DNA of 64,000 bases from DATBSK01 sp964501785 (GTDB lineage Bacteria; Actinomycetota; Acidimicrobiia; IMCC26256; PALSA-555), in contig CAZCUD010000001.1 of NCBI GenBank assembly GCA_964501785.1, positions 427,567 through 491,566 on the forward strand. Reading direction: 5' to 3'. This document shows, piece by piece, positions 51,572-59,494 of this stretch (positions are counted from its first letter, which is position 1; each line of letters begins with the position of its first letter). A program made the position numbers and the translations under genes. The notes under the pieces are model-generated. The model ran no database searches. It had not been told where the DNA came from and worked only from the letters and a program-made list of their open reading frames with translations.

Positions 51572-53590
51572 ATGGCGAGCCGCTGGGAGCGCGTGCGCGG
51601 GCTGGCAGCTCGCTGGAAGGCCGATCGCGCCGCGCACGGCCCGCGTCACGCCACAGTCCTGCGGGCGCGGGAGCTCCTCGACCTCGGGCCGGTGACCACC
51701 GGTCGGGTCGACGAGATGAGCGACCAGATCGAGGTGCTTCGTGAGCGTGCAGAGCACCTGGACCGCTTCGCGCACGACGTCGCGGGTTCTGCCGATGCCG
51801 CAGCGCGCGAGGCCACGCAGGCGCGTGACGCCTCGCAGGTGGTCATCGCGTCGGAGCACGAGCGCCTGCTCTTCGAGCAGGTATGGGCGACGACGCAGTG
51901 GATCCAGGCGCTGCCCGTCGACGACTCGACTCTGATCACGGTCGTCCTGCCGACCCGGGGGACACGCGAGGGGCGGTTGCTGCGCGCCGTCGCCTCCGTG
52001 GTCGGGCAGCGCCACCAGCGCTGGCAGCTCGTGGTCGTCGTCGACGGAGACGAGCATGCGCTCGCGGCCGTGATGGAAGTACTCCCAGAAGACTCACGGA
52101 TCGAGATCGTGGCGTCATCGGGCAGCGGTGTGAGTGCGGCCCGCAACACCGGTCTCGACGCGGCACGCGGCGACCTCGTCGCCTACCTCGATGACGACAA
52201 CGTCATGGGCCCGTCGTGGCTCGAGGCGGTCGCCTGGGCCGGCCGTACGTACCCCGACTCGGACCTCTTCTACGGCGCCGAGCTCGTCGACGACCCGACG
52301 GAGCGCGGGCACACGGGGACGTTGCCCGCACTGCACCTCGTTCGCTTCGACCGGCAGCGACTCGCTCGGGGCAACTACATCGACCAGGACGCGCTCGCGC
52401 ATCGACGGACGCTTCCGCAGGCGCACTACGACGAGTCATTGGTGGCAAACGTCGACTGGGACTTCCTGCTCCGCATCACCGCGGAGTGCGAGCCCGTGAT
52501 GATCCCGGTCGTCGCGTCGTTGTACTCGACCGACGCACCCGACCGTCTCACCGGAAGCGCCGAAGCCGAGGAGAGCTGGGCGGTGGTGCACGCGCGCGCG
52601 CGGGATCGGGCGCCGTTGCGAGTCCTCGCGTTGAACCAGATGTACCCGCTGATCACGGAGACGTACATCGGTGAGGATCTCGACGCGCTCGCTGCTCACG
52701 GTGCCGAGATCGCGTGCTGCGTCACCGGTGCGCGGACCGCGCCGTCGCCGTCTCCGTATCCCCTGTACCGAGATCTCGAGACCGCGGTCGCAGAGCACGA
52801 GCCCGATGTCCTGCTCCTGCACTGGGCGCCGTTCGCCATGCAGGAGCAGCCGCGCCTTGCCGAGCTCGGGATCCCGTACGCGGTCCGGAGCCACTCGTTC
52901 GCGGGTGAGGAGCAGCGCGTCGCCGCGCTCGCCGAGGACCCTCTCTGCGTCGGAGTCTGGGCGTTCCCGCGTCACGCGATCGACCACCCCAAGGTCCACC
53001 CGCTCCCCATCATCTTCGGTGGCGCCGACCTGATCCCGCCGCCCGGAGAGCGGGAGATCGTGCTGTCGGTGTCGGCCGGGCTCCCCAAGAAGGACTTCCC
53101 GCTCCTGGTCGGCGCGTTCGCCGCGCTGCCGGGCATCGATCGTCGCATCGTCGTCGGCACCACGATGCACAACGAGTCCGTGGTGACCGACCTCGTCCTC
53201 GCGTGTCGTGAGCTCGACGATCCGCCTCTCGTCCAGGCCAACCTCGATCGAACGACGGTGTTCGGGCTGCTCGCTCGGGCCAGCACGCTCGTGTACACCG
53301 TGACCCCCGAGTCGGGGTTCGGATGCCCGATGTCGGTGGTGGAGGCGATGACCGCCGGCGCCTCGGTCGTGCTGCCCGATCGTCCGGAGGCGCGCGAGGT
53401 GTTCGGCCCCGACATCCGGACGTATCGCGACGCTGACGACATCGTCGGGCACGTCCGTGCAGTGCACGCAGGCGGTCCTCTGGTCGACGACGAACGTCGG
53501 CGCCTCACGTCCTGGGCCCTGGAGCACTTCTGCGATCCGGAGACCGGGAAGCGCTTCTACGACGAGCTCGCGAACGCGGTCCGGGGCTGA
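51572..53590 (+). CDS. Bifunctional glycosyltransferase: N-terminal helix, GT2, GT4
   Basis: The protein has 672 residues. The first 110 residues are basic then helical (QIEVLRERAEHLDRFAHDV), a likely coiled coil. A GT2 domain follows at about 120-350 (ITVVLPTRGTREGR, SGVSAARNTGLDAA, VAYLDDDNVMGPSW). From about 350 a GT-B domain ends with TPESGFGCPMSVVEAMTAGA, the nucleotide-sugar EX7E-type motif. It lies outside the main glycan block and seems to be transcribed alone. Codon use is slightly less GC-extreme than its neighbours. Its last 34 bases overlap the convergent phosphodiesterase gene. Confidence 0.88.
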   Translation: MASRWERVRGLAARWKADRAAHGPRHATVLRARELLDLGPVTTGRVDEMSDQIEVLRERAEHLDRFAHDVAGSADAAAREATQARDASQVVIASEHERLLFEQVWATTQWIQALPVDDSTLITVVLPTRGTREGRLLRAVASVVGQRHQRWQLVVVVDGDEHALAAVMEVLPEDSRIEIVASSGSGVSAARNTGLDAARGDLVAYLDDDNVMGPSWLEAVAWAGRTYPDSDLFYGAELVDDPTERGHTGTLPALHLVRFDRQRLARGNYIDQDALAHRRTLPQAHYDESLVANVDWDFLLRITAECEPVMIPVVASLYSTDAPDRLTGSAEAEESWAVVHARARDRAPLRVLALNQMYPLITETYIGEDLDALAAHGAEIACCVTGARTAPSPSPYPLYRDLETAVAEHEPDVLLLHWAPFAMQEQPRLAELGIPYAVRSHSFAGEEQRVAALAEDPLCVGVWAFPRHAIDHPKVHPLPIIFGGADLIPPPGEREIVLSVSAGLPKKDFPLLVGAFAALPGIDRRIVVGTTMHNESVVTDLVLACRELDDPPLVQANLDRTTVFGLLARASTLVYTVTPESGFGCPMSVVEAMTAGASVVLPDRPEAREVFGPDIRTYRDADDIVGHVRAVHAGGPLVDDERRRLTSWALEHFCDPETGKRFYDELANAVRG

Positions 53591-54957
53591 GCGGGGTCGA
53601 ACGGGACGCCGAGCAGCTCGGCGATCCAGGGCGCGACCTCGACCGGGTCGATTGGCTCCGCTCCGCCGGGTGTCGCGCCGGCACCGTGGACCACCAGCAG
53701 CCCGTCGGGCGTGTGGTCGCCGGTGCGGACACCGACCCGGTCGGCGTGCACGATGCCGAGCTCGGGTGACGAGACCCGATCGAGGCTCCCGTGCTCGTGC
53801 CACTCGAGGTAGAGGTCGGCGAGGCGATCGTCGTCGGCGAGCTCGGGGACGACCTCGGCCCGTCGCCGCACCGACGCGACCGCGGCGGTGCCGGTGCGGT
53901 CGTCGACGAGCTCGAGCAAGGACGCGCGCACGCGCTCGACGACCGCCTCGACGTCACCGGGCTCGACGACACCGCCCGGATCGCGGCCGCGCACGAGCAG
54001 CCGGATCCCGTTGCCGGTCGGCACGCTGCAGGGGACGAGCGCGGCCGCGTCCGGCAGACACCGGAGCACCGCAGGGAACAGGTCGCGCCCGCCGCCCCGG
54101 GTCTCCATGCCCGTGTGCAACACGACGAAGGTCGTGGTGTCGGGGCCGGCGAGGTCGAGGTGTCGGGCGATCGACGCGTCGATCGTCGCGAACGTCTCCT
54201 CGACCGGATCGCCGAGCAGCGCCCGCGACTCCCGATCCCGGGGCGTCGTCGGTCGGTGCAGGTGCCAGAGCTGATGGGTCGCGCAGTGCGACTCGCCGAA
54301 CACCGTGAAGAAGAGGTCCCAGGGCTCGGAGCCGAGCAGTGCTTCGGACGCGCCCGACTTGGTCCGCACGCTTGCTCGGAGCAGGGCGTCGAGCGCGCGC
54401 AGCTGGTGGTTGGTTCGGCGCTCTCGTCCCGAACGGCAGATGACGTCGCAGGTGGACACGTTGGGCTCCCCCTCGGCCCGTGCCGCGGCCAGCGCGTGCT
54501 CGCCGTGCTCGGCCTCGAGCGCGGCCACGAGTGCGGCGGGGCTCGTCTCGGTGCCGACCGTCCGGTCGTGCGTGCCCCACTCGTGGATCAGGATCCCGTT
54601 GACGTCGGACGGTGGTTGGCGGGGCACGTCGATCACCGCGACGCGACGGCCCGCCGCCGAGAGGACGTCCCAGATCCGCGGCGTCGCGTGCGGATCGACG
54701 CTGACCGTCCGGTCGCCGTCCCGCCCGGTGTCGTAGCGGGCCCAGGTGTGGAACCCGTGCACCGCGGGCCCCACGCCGGTGGCGATGGAGGTCCACCGTT
54801 CGGCCACGTACGCGCCGCCGCGTGGCTCGGTCATCGGGCGCACCGCGCCCTCGGCGAGCAGTCGCGCCATCGTGGGCATGCGTCCGGCCGCGGCCAGCTC
54901 ACGGACGGTCGTGGGGTCGCCGGCGTCGAGGCCGATGACGAGGACGCGAGCGGTCAT
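53557..54957 (-). CDS. Alkaline-phosphatase-superfamily phosphodiesterase or nucleotide pyrophosphatase
   Basis: The protein has 466 residues. The N-terminal VLVIGLDAGDPTTVRELAA supplies a metal-binding Asp; WTSIATG gives the nucleophile Thr or Ser of type I phosphodiesterases; later VFGESHCATHQLWH and VVLHTGMET supply His and Asp-type ligands of the family, although the second metal site is not classical. No signal peptide is visible. Substrate unknown. ATG 54957 was chosen because it starts the first beta strand directly; the frame is open further upstream but antisense to another gene. Confidence 0.78.
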   Translation of the reverse strand: MTARVLVIGLDAGDPTTVRELAAAGRMPTMARLLAEGAVRPMTEPRGGAYVAERWTSIATGVGPAVHGFHTWARYDTGRDGDRTVSVDPHATPRIWDVLSAAGRRVAVIDVPRQPPSDVNGILIHEWGTHDRTVGTETSPAALVAALEAEHGEHALAAARAEGEPNVSTCDVICRSGRERRTNHQLRALDALLRASVRTKSGASEALLGSEPWDLFFTVFGESHCATHQLWHLHRPTTPRDRESRALLGDPVEETFATIDASIARHLDLAGPDTTTFVVLHTGMETRGGGRDLFPAVLRCLPDAAALVPCSVPTGNGIRLLVRGRDPGGVVEPGDVEAVVERVRASLLELVDDRTGTAAVASVRRRAEVVPELADDDRLADLYLEWHEHGSLDRVSSPELGIVHADRVGVRTGDHTPDGLLVVHGAGATPGGAEPIDPVEVAPWIAELLGVPFDPAQPRTAFASSS

Positions 54958-54982
54958 GGTGACGCGTGCCCCGCGGGCTCGC

Positions 54983-56167
54983 TCAGTGCGCCGTGCTGCT
55001 CCCGTCGGCGAGGGTGGCGTGGGGGAGGCACAGGTCGTCGTACTCCGCGATGACGATCTCGCCGGCCTTCTCGCCGCACGTCGGGCACTCGGGGTCGCGA
55101 CGCACCTTGAACGTGCGGAACGACTGCTCGAGCGCGTCGTAGGCGAGCAGGCGACCGACGAGCGGGTCGCCGAGGTCGAGGACGATCTTGATCGCCTCGA
55201 GCGCCTGGATCGACCCGACGATGCCCGGCAGCACACCGAGGACCCCGGCCTCGGCGCAGCTCGGCGCCAGCTCGGGCGGGGGCGGCTCGGGGAGCATGCA
55301 CCGGTAGCAGGGACCCTCGTACGGCTTGAACACGGTGACCTGACCTTCGAACCGGAAGATCGATCCGTGCACCACCGGCGTGCGCGTCAGCAGGGACGCG
55401 TCGTTGAGCAGGTAGCGGGTGGGGAAGTTGTCGGTGCCGTCGACGACGACGTCGTAGCCCTCGATGATGTCGACGACGTTGTCGGCGCCGAAGCGGACGT
55501 CGTAGGTGACGACGTCGACGTCGGGGTTGAGCTGGGTGAGCGTCTTCTTCGCGGAGTCGACCTTGCGCTCGCCGATCCGATCGACGTTGTGCAGGATCTG
55601 GCGCTGGAGGTTGGACGAGTCGACGACGTCCATGTCGACGATGCCGAGCGTCCCGACCCCGGCCGCGGCGAGGTAGAGCGCGGCCGGGCTGCCGAGCCCG
55701 CCCGCGCCGAGCAGCAGCACGCGACTGTCGAGCAGCTTCTGCTGGCCGACCTCGCCGACCTCGGGCAGGAGGAGGTGGCGGTGGTACCGGTTGCGCTGCT
55801 CCGGGTTGAGCACCGCCGGGGTGACCCACGGGCGGTCCTCGTTCTTCCAGCGGCCGAACCCGCCCGCCATGGAGACGACGTCGGTGTAGCCGAGCTCCTC
55901 GAGCGTCTTCGCCGCGAACGCGGAGCGGACCCCGCCCGCGCAGTAGACGACGACGGGCGTGTCGCGGTCGCTGATGCGGTTCTCGACCTGGCTCTCCAGG
56001 TTGCCGCGGGGGATGAAGAGCGCGCCGGGGATCATCCCCTGCTCGTACTCGTCGAGCTCGCGGACGTCGAGGAACGTGGCCTCGCCGAGGCGGCCCTCGG
56101 CCTCGGCGGGATCGACCTCTCGGATGCTCTCCTTCGCCTTGGCGAGGAGCTCGCGGAACCCGGCCAT
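54983..56167 (-). CDS. Rhodanese-ThiF adenylyltransferase/sulfurtransferase (MoeZ-like, domains reversed)
   Basis: The protein activates the C-terminus of a sulfur-carrier protein and passes sulfur, serving molybdopterin, thiamine or cysteine synthesis. It has 394 residues. An N-terminal rhodanese domain (ATFLDVRELDEYEQG, active Cys in VVVYCAGGVRS) is followed from about residue 118 by a ThiF/MoeB domain: RYHRHLLLPEVG, GAGGLGSPAALYLA, SNLQRQILH, DGTDNFPTRYL, CYRCMLPEPPPPE. Zinc Cys pairs are CYRC and CPTC. MoeZ and MOCS3 carry rhodanese at the C-terminus, so the order is swapped. A promoter with both boxes lies upstream. Confidence 0.92.
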   Translation of the reverse strand: MAGFRELLAKAKESIREVDPAEAEGRLGEATFLDVRELDEYEQGMIPGALFIPRGNLESQVENRISDRDTPVVVYCAGGVRSAFAAKTLEELGYTDVVSMAGGFGRWKNEDRPWVTPAVLNPEQRNRYHRHLLLPEVGEVGQQKLLDSRVLLLGAGGLGSPAALYLAAAGVGTLGIVDMDVVDSSNLQRQILHNVDRIGERKVDSAKKTLTQLNPDVDVVTYDVRFGADNVVDIIEGYDVVVDGTDNFPTRYLLNDASLLTRTPVVHGSIFRFEGQVTVFKPYEGPCYRCMLPEPPPPELAPSCAEAGVLGVLPGIVGSIQALEAIKIVLDLGDPLVGRLLAYDALEQSFRTFKVRRDPECPTCGEKAGEIVIAEYDDLCLPHATLADGSSTAH

Positions 56168-56207
56168 CGATGGTCCTTCCAGGAAGAGGGCCCGGGAGGA
56201 GGGCCAC

Positions 56208-57170
56208 TCACCGAGTTGAAATGCTACCGCGGGGGTCGGAAATTCCCAAGGGGGCCCGGCGCAGCGTCGCGACCGCCTGCTCGGGCACGACGAAGCGGAG
56301 GTCGCCGGCCCGTCGGTGCTGCGCCAGGGCGGCCAGCGTCGCCTCGAAGCCCGCCAGGAGGGCAGGCTGGTGCGCCAGGTCGGACCGGACCGCGAACGCC
56401 AGGTAGGGCGCGCCGTCGTCCAGCAGCCGGGCGAACAGGGCGGCGGCGTCGTCGTGCCACGGGTAGACGGTTCGCCGGCGGGTGCGGCCGTCCCGCGGGT
56501 CGACGGCGACGGCCGCGCTGAGCGGGAGCAGCACCGGTCCGCGCCGGAGCCGGCTGGGCCGGGCGATGTCGCGGCGGCGGGGTCGGTAGGGACGGCCCGG
56601 CGCCTCCTCGAAGCCGGCGCCCGCGACGACCGACTCGATGCCGAAGGCCGGCTCGCCGGGCTCGACGGTCATGTCGATCCGGACGCCCCGGCGGGCGAGA
56701 TGGTCGTACGCGACCTGATCGAGGAACCGATCGCCCATCCGGACGAGCTCGCACCGGTGACCGACGGCTTCGGCGAAGGCCTCCAACGAGACGTCGATGC
56801 AGGTCCGGATCCACGAGGGATCGTGCCCGTCGGCGATCCACGTGTCGCGTCCTGCGACGCGCCGCCACAGGTGCGGGTGCACGCCGTGCGCGTCGCCGCG
56901 GGCGGTCGTGTCGTCGAGCAGGTCGCGGAACGTGTCGAACCCCCAGGTGGCCGAGCCCCGGCTCTGGGTGACCTGTGGGTCGGCGCGCCAGAACCACGAC
57001 AGCCGTGCCGGGTGCGCGGTCGCGTCCTCGAAGCGGCGACGCCAGCCCTCGAGCACGCGCGCGGTCTCGGGGACGCCCGTCCATCCGCCGCCGTCGCGGG
57101 TGACCTGGCGGGCATCGGGCTCGACGTCGACGCACAGGACGACCGGCACCGTGCTCGGGCTGGTCGCCAT
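56208..57170 (-). CDS. Polysaccharide-deacetylase-like protein, weakly assigned
   Basis: The protein has 320 residues with no signal peptide. VVLCVDVEPDARQ near the start and HGVHPHLWRR at about 96-105 resemble the metal-binding Asp and HxxH pattern of NodB-type polysaccharide deacetylases; the region between is alpha/beta. The last catalytic motifs are unclear, so it may be inactive or a distant relative. The final 12 codons (GISDPRGSISTR) are much richer in A and T than the rest and coincide with the promoter of the downstream rhodanese-ThiF gene. Confidence 0.6.
   Translation of the reverse strand: MATSPSTVPVVLCVDVEPDARQVTRDGGGWTGVPETARVLEGWRRRFEDATAHPARLSWFWRADPQVTQSRGSATWGFDTFRDLLDDTTARGDAHGVHPHLWRRVAGRDTWIADGHDPSWIRTCIDVSLEAFAEAVGHRCELVRMGDRFLDQVAYDHLARRGVRIDMTVEPGEPAFGIESVVAGAGFEEAPGRPYRPRRRDIARPSRLRRGPVLLPLSAAVAVDPRDGRTRRRTVYPWHDDAAALFARLLDDGAPYLAFAVRSDLAHQPALLAGFEATLAALAQHRRAGDLRFVVPEQAVATLRRAPLGISDPRGSISTR
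56221..56249 (-). promoter_or_regulatory. Sigma-70-type promoter for the rhodanese-ThiF gene
   Basis: On the minus strand TTGGGA (56249-56244) and TAGCAT (56226-56221) are separated by exactly 17 bases in a conspicuously AT-rich patch. The predicted leader is about 47 bases and carries the purine-rich GGAAGGACC before ATG 56167. It lies inside the 3' end of the upstream gene. Confidence 0.55.
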
Positions 57171-57190
57171 CGCGGACTCCCCGATCGCCG

Positions 57191-57952
57191 TCAGACGCGT
57201 GCGACGAGGTCGGGCAGCACGTCGCCCAGGCGGTCGCGGAGCACGGCGTCCGCGAGGCTGTCGAACGGGGTGTCCTGCGCGTTGCAGATCACCAGGCGGG
57301 CGCCACTGCCGAGCGCGACCTCGGGCAGGCCCGCCGCCGGGTAGACGGTGAGCGACGTGCCGACCGCGAGGAAGACGTCACAGCCCGCCGCAGCCGACTG
57401 GGCCCGCAGCAGGTCTTCGGGCACGAGGTTCTCGCCGAACGAGATCGTCGCCGACTTGAGCATGCCGCCGCACTCGTGGCAGTCGGGATCGTCCTCGCCC
57501 GCCCGGACCCGCTCGAGCACCGGCCCCATCGGTCCGCGCCAGCCGCACGCGAGGCACTTGGCGTCGTGGACCGTGCCGTGGATCTCGACGATCCGCTCGG
57601 GTGAGGAGCCTGCCGCCTGGTGGAGCCCGTCGACGTTCTGGGTCACGAGGGTGTGGAGCGCCGCCTTGTGCTCGAGGTCGGCCAGCGCGCGATGCCCGGC
57701 GTTCGGCTCGGCCCGCCACATCTCGCTCGTGAGCCGGTTCTGCCAGGCCTGGCGCCGCACGTCGGGGTCGCCGACGTAGTAGCGGAGGGTCGCCGTCTTC
57801 TCCGCGTCGGGGTTCTTGGTCCACACGCCCTGGGGGCCGCGGAAGTCGGGGATGCCCGACTCGGTCGAGATGCCGGCACCGGTGAGCACGACGATCTGCT
57901 GCGCCGCGGCGAGCCACGCCGCGATCTGGTCGAGGTCCTCGGCGTCGGGCAC
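57191..57952 (-). CDS. Sir2-family NAD-dependent protein deacylase
   Basis: The protein has 253 residues. Sirtuin motifs are complete: VLTGAGISTESGIPDFRG, TQNVDGLHQAAGSS, catalytic His in EIHGTVH, zinc cysteines CLACG and CHECG, then FGENLV and VGTSLTVYPAAGLP. A role in removing acyl groups from lysines of metabolic enzymes is typical. The Ala-Tyr-Arg triad of desuccinylases is not evident, so deacetylase is the better guess. It probably shares a transcript with 56208-57170, 20 bases downstream. GTG start. Confidence 0.94.
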   Translation of the reverse strand: MPDAEDLDQIAAWLAAAQQIVVLTGAGISTESGIPDFRGPQGVWTKNPDAEKTATLRYYVGDPDVRRQAWQNRLTSEMWRAEPNAGHRALADLEHKAALHTLVTQNVDGLHQAAGSSPERIVEIHGTVHDAKCLACGWRGPMGPVLERVRAGEDDPDCHECGGMLKSATISFGENLVPEDLLRAQSAAAGCDVFLAVGTSLTVYPAAGLPEVALGSGARLVICNAQDTPFDSLADAVLRDRLGDVLPDLVARV

Positions 57953-57963
57953 GCCCGCACGTT

Positions 57964-58007
57964 AGGCGTGCAGCGCCTGCGCGAGCCCGGCGCGCGTGCT
58001 GCCGGGC
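57964..58007 (-). terminator. Two stem-loops downstream of the gene at 58026
   Basis: GCCCGGC (57985-57991) pairs with GCCGGGC (58001-58007) over a 9-base loop, and AGGCG/CGCCT forms a small hairpin at 57964-57978. They occupy the 73-base gap before the sirtuin gene. There is no U tract, so termination is only possible. Confidence 0.35.
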
Positions 58008-58025
58008 ACGACCGCGCACGAGCGA

Positions 58026-58643
58026 TCAGGCCGGCTGGAGGCCGACCTCGCGGGCCGCGTCACGGTGACGGTCCCAGGCCCACCGAGCCGCGTCGTGGCA
58101 GACGGCCGGATGGAACCCCGTCGCCGCGAGCTGGTGCTCGACCTCGTCGGGGCTCGGGCAGTGGCGGTCGTCACCCTGCTCGAGCAGCGCGAGCGCGACC
58201 CGACGCGCCCGACGCCGGGCGTCGGCCATGGGCTCCTCGGCGAGGCGGGCCTGGGTCCAGGCCGCGTGCTCGGCCTGGACCTCGTCGGGGAGGCGGCGCA
58301 GGTGGCGCCGGTTGGCGGGCGGCAGGTTGCGGCGCACCGCGAAGGTCGTGCCCCCGTCGCTGCACGCGAGCTCGAACGACTCGAGGCGCACCAGCGAGCG
58401 CACGATCGGTGAGCTCGCGCCCTCACGGTCACCGAGCCCCAGTGCCCGCGAGGCGTCCGACACCCGCAGCTCGATGCCCTCGGGATGGAGGTCGAACTGC
58501 GCGGCGAGGTGGCGCAGCAGCAGCAGCGCGGTGGGCCCCAACGTGGGGAGCCAGAAGCGCTCGGCATAGCGCGATCGGGGATCGTGGCCGACGGTGTCGA
58601 GCAGCGCGTCGGGCCAGGGCTGGATCGAGAGCGACACGGGCAT
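58026..58643 (-). CDS. Hypothetical protein, winged-helix-like N-terminal region
   Basis: The protein has 205 residues with no signal peptide or transmembrane helix. The stretch ERFWLPTLGPTALLLLRHLA and the following ELRVSDASRALGLGD...SPIVRSLVRLESFELA reads like a small helical, possibly DNA-binding-type fold (helix, helix, then a strand pair with FAVRRNLPPA). The C-terminal half is charged and Arg-rich. The type is familiar from actinobacterial genomes but I cannot assign a function. It has a good Shine-Dalgarno sequence (GGAGG, 7 bases before ATG). A regulatory role is a guess. Confidence 0.7.
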   Translation of the reverse strand: MPVSLSIQPWPDALLDTVGHDPRSRYAERFWLPTLGPTALLLLRHLAAQFDLHPEGIELRVSDASRALGLGDREGASSPIVRSLVRLESFELACSDGGTTFAVRRNLPPANRRHLRRLPDEVQAEHAAWTQARLAEEPMADARRRARRVALALLEQGDDRHCPSPDEVEHQLAATGFHPAVCHDAARWAWDRHRDAAREVGLQPA

Positions 58644-58704
58644 GCGTGGGCCTCCGTGAATCGACGGACGCCGACCACGACGCCGAGCCCAGGATCTGTG
58701 ACGG

Positions 58705-59448
58705 CTAACGAGCGATCCCGCCGATGAGGTCCGCGAAGCGTCGTCGCGCGTGCGCGTAGAGCGCGAGGTCGAGCTGGTTGTGCTCTTCGATGGTCGCGCG
58801 GACGCGCGGGTCGAGATCGGCGACGGAGGGTCGGTCGTGCGTGACGTTCAGGCGAGGGAGCTCCCCCTCGGTGATCCCGACGAGGTCACGCAGCAGCCGT
58901 GTCGACGTGTCCAGCTGCTCGTAGAGGCCGACGAACGCGAAGCCCTCGTCGATCCGCTGTCGCGCCCGCTCGAGGTCGTGGGGGGTGGCCGCCGACGACG
59001 ACCGGTCGAGCACGTCGCCGCCGAGCTGGCGTGTCTGGGCGTCGTTCACGAGATGGCGCAGGGGCGAGCGCGTGACATGTCCCTCGAGCGAGCGGTTCGC
59101 GCCGTGGGCGTCGTGCAGCTCGACGAGGGAGGGCTCCGTGAGCACGTAGGAGTGGTGCGAGACGATCCGATCGACCGGGTCGCGCAACATCGTCAGGTAG
59201 ATGGAGTCACCAGGGAGGAGATCGGCGAGGCCGTACTTGACGTGGCCGGCGACGAGGGCGACGTGGCGTCGGCGTCGCCGCGACCACGAGAGCAGCTCGT
59301 CGAGCCCGATCCCGTACTCGCCCTCGTAGAGACGCACGGTGTGGCGCGGGTCTCGCACCGACTCGAGCAGCGCGACGAGCGACGTGCCGGCCGTCTTCGG
59401 GACGTGCACGAAGATCAGCCGCGGTCGCCGACTCCGCACGCGCGCCAC
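58705..59448 (-). CDS. Sulfotransferase-family protein
   Basis: The protein has 247 residues. The 5'-phosphosulfate loop of PAPS-dependent sulfotransferases is clear (FVHVPKTAGTSLVALL), and the second PAPS contact is LRDPVDRIVSHH. It may sulfate a glycan or lipid, which would fit a glycan-rich region, but the acceptor cannot be told. The GTG start is the only one ahead of the binding loop. It stands alone between the GGDEF-EAL gene, 46 bases upstream, and the hypothetical protein gene. Confidence 0.86.
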   Translation of the reverse strand: MARVRSRRPRLIFVHVPKTAGTSLVALLESVRDPRHTVRLYEGEYGIGLDELLSWSRRRRRHVALVAGHVKYGLADLLPGDSIYLTMLRDPVDRIVSHHSYVLTEPSLVELHDAHGANRSLEGHVTRSPLRHLVNDAQTRQLGGDVLDRSSSAATPHDLERARQRIDEGFAFVGLYEQLDTSTRLLRDLVGITEGELPRLNVTHDRPSVADLDPRVRATIEEHNQLDLALYAHARRRFADLIGGIAR

Positions 59449-59494
59449 GGTACCGGCGACGCGCCCCCGCGGGGCGGTGACGTGCCCCGAGGGG

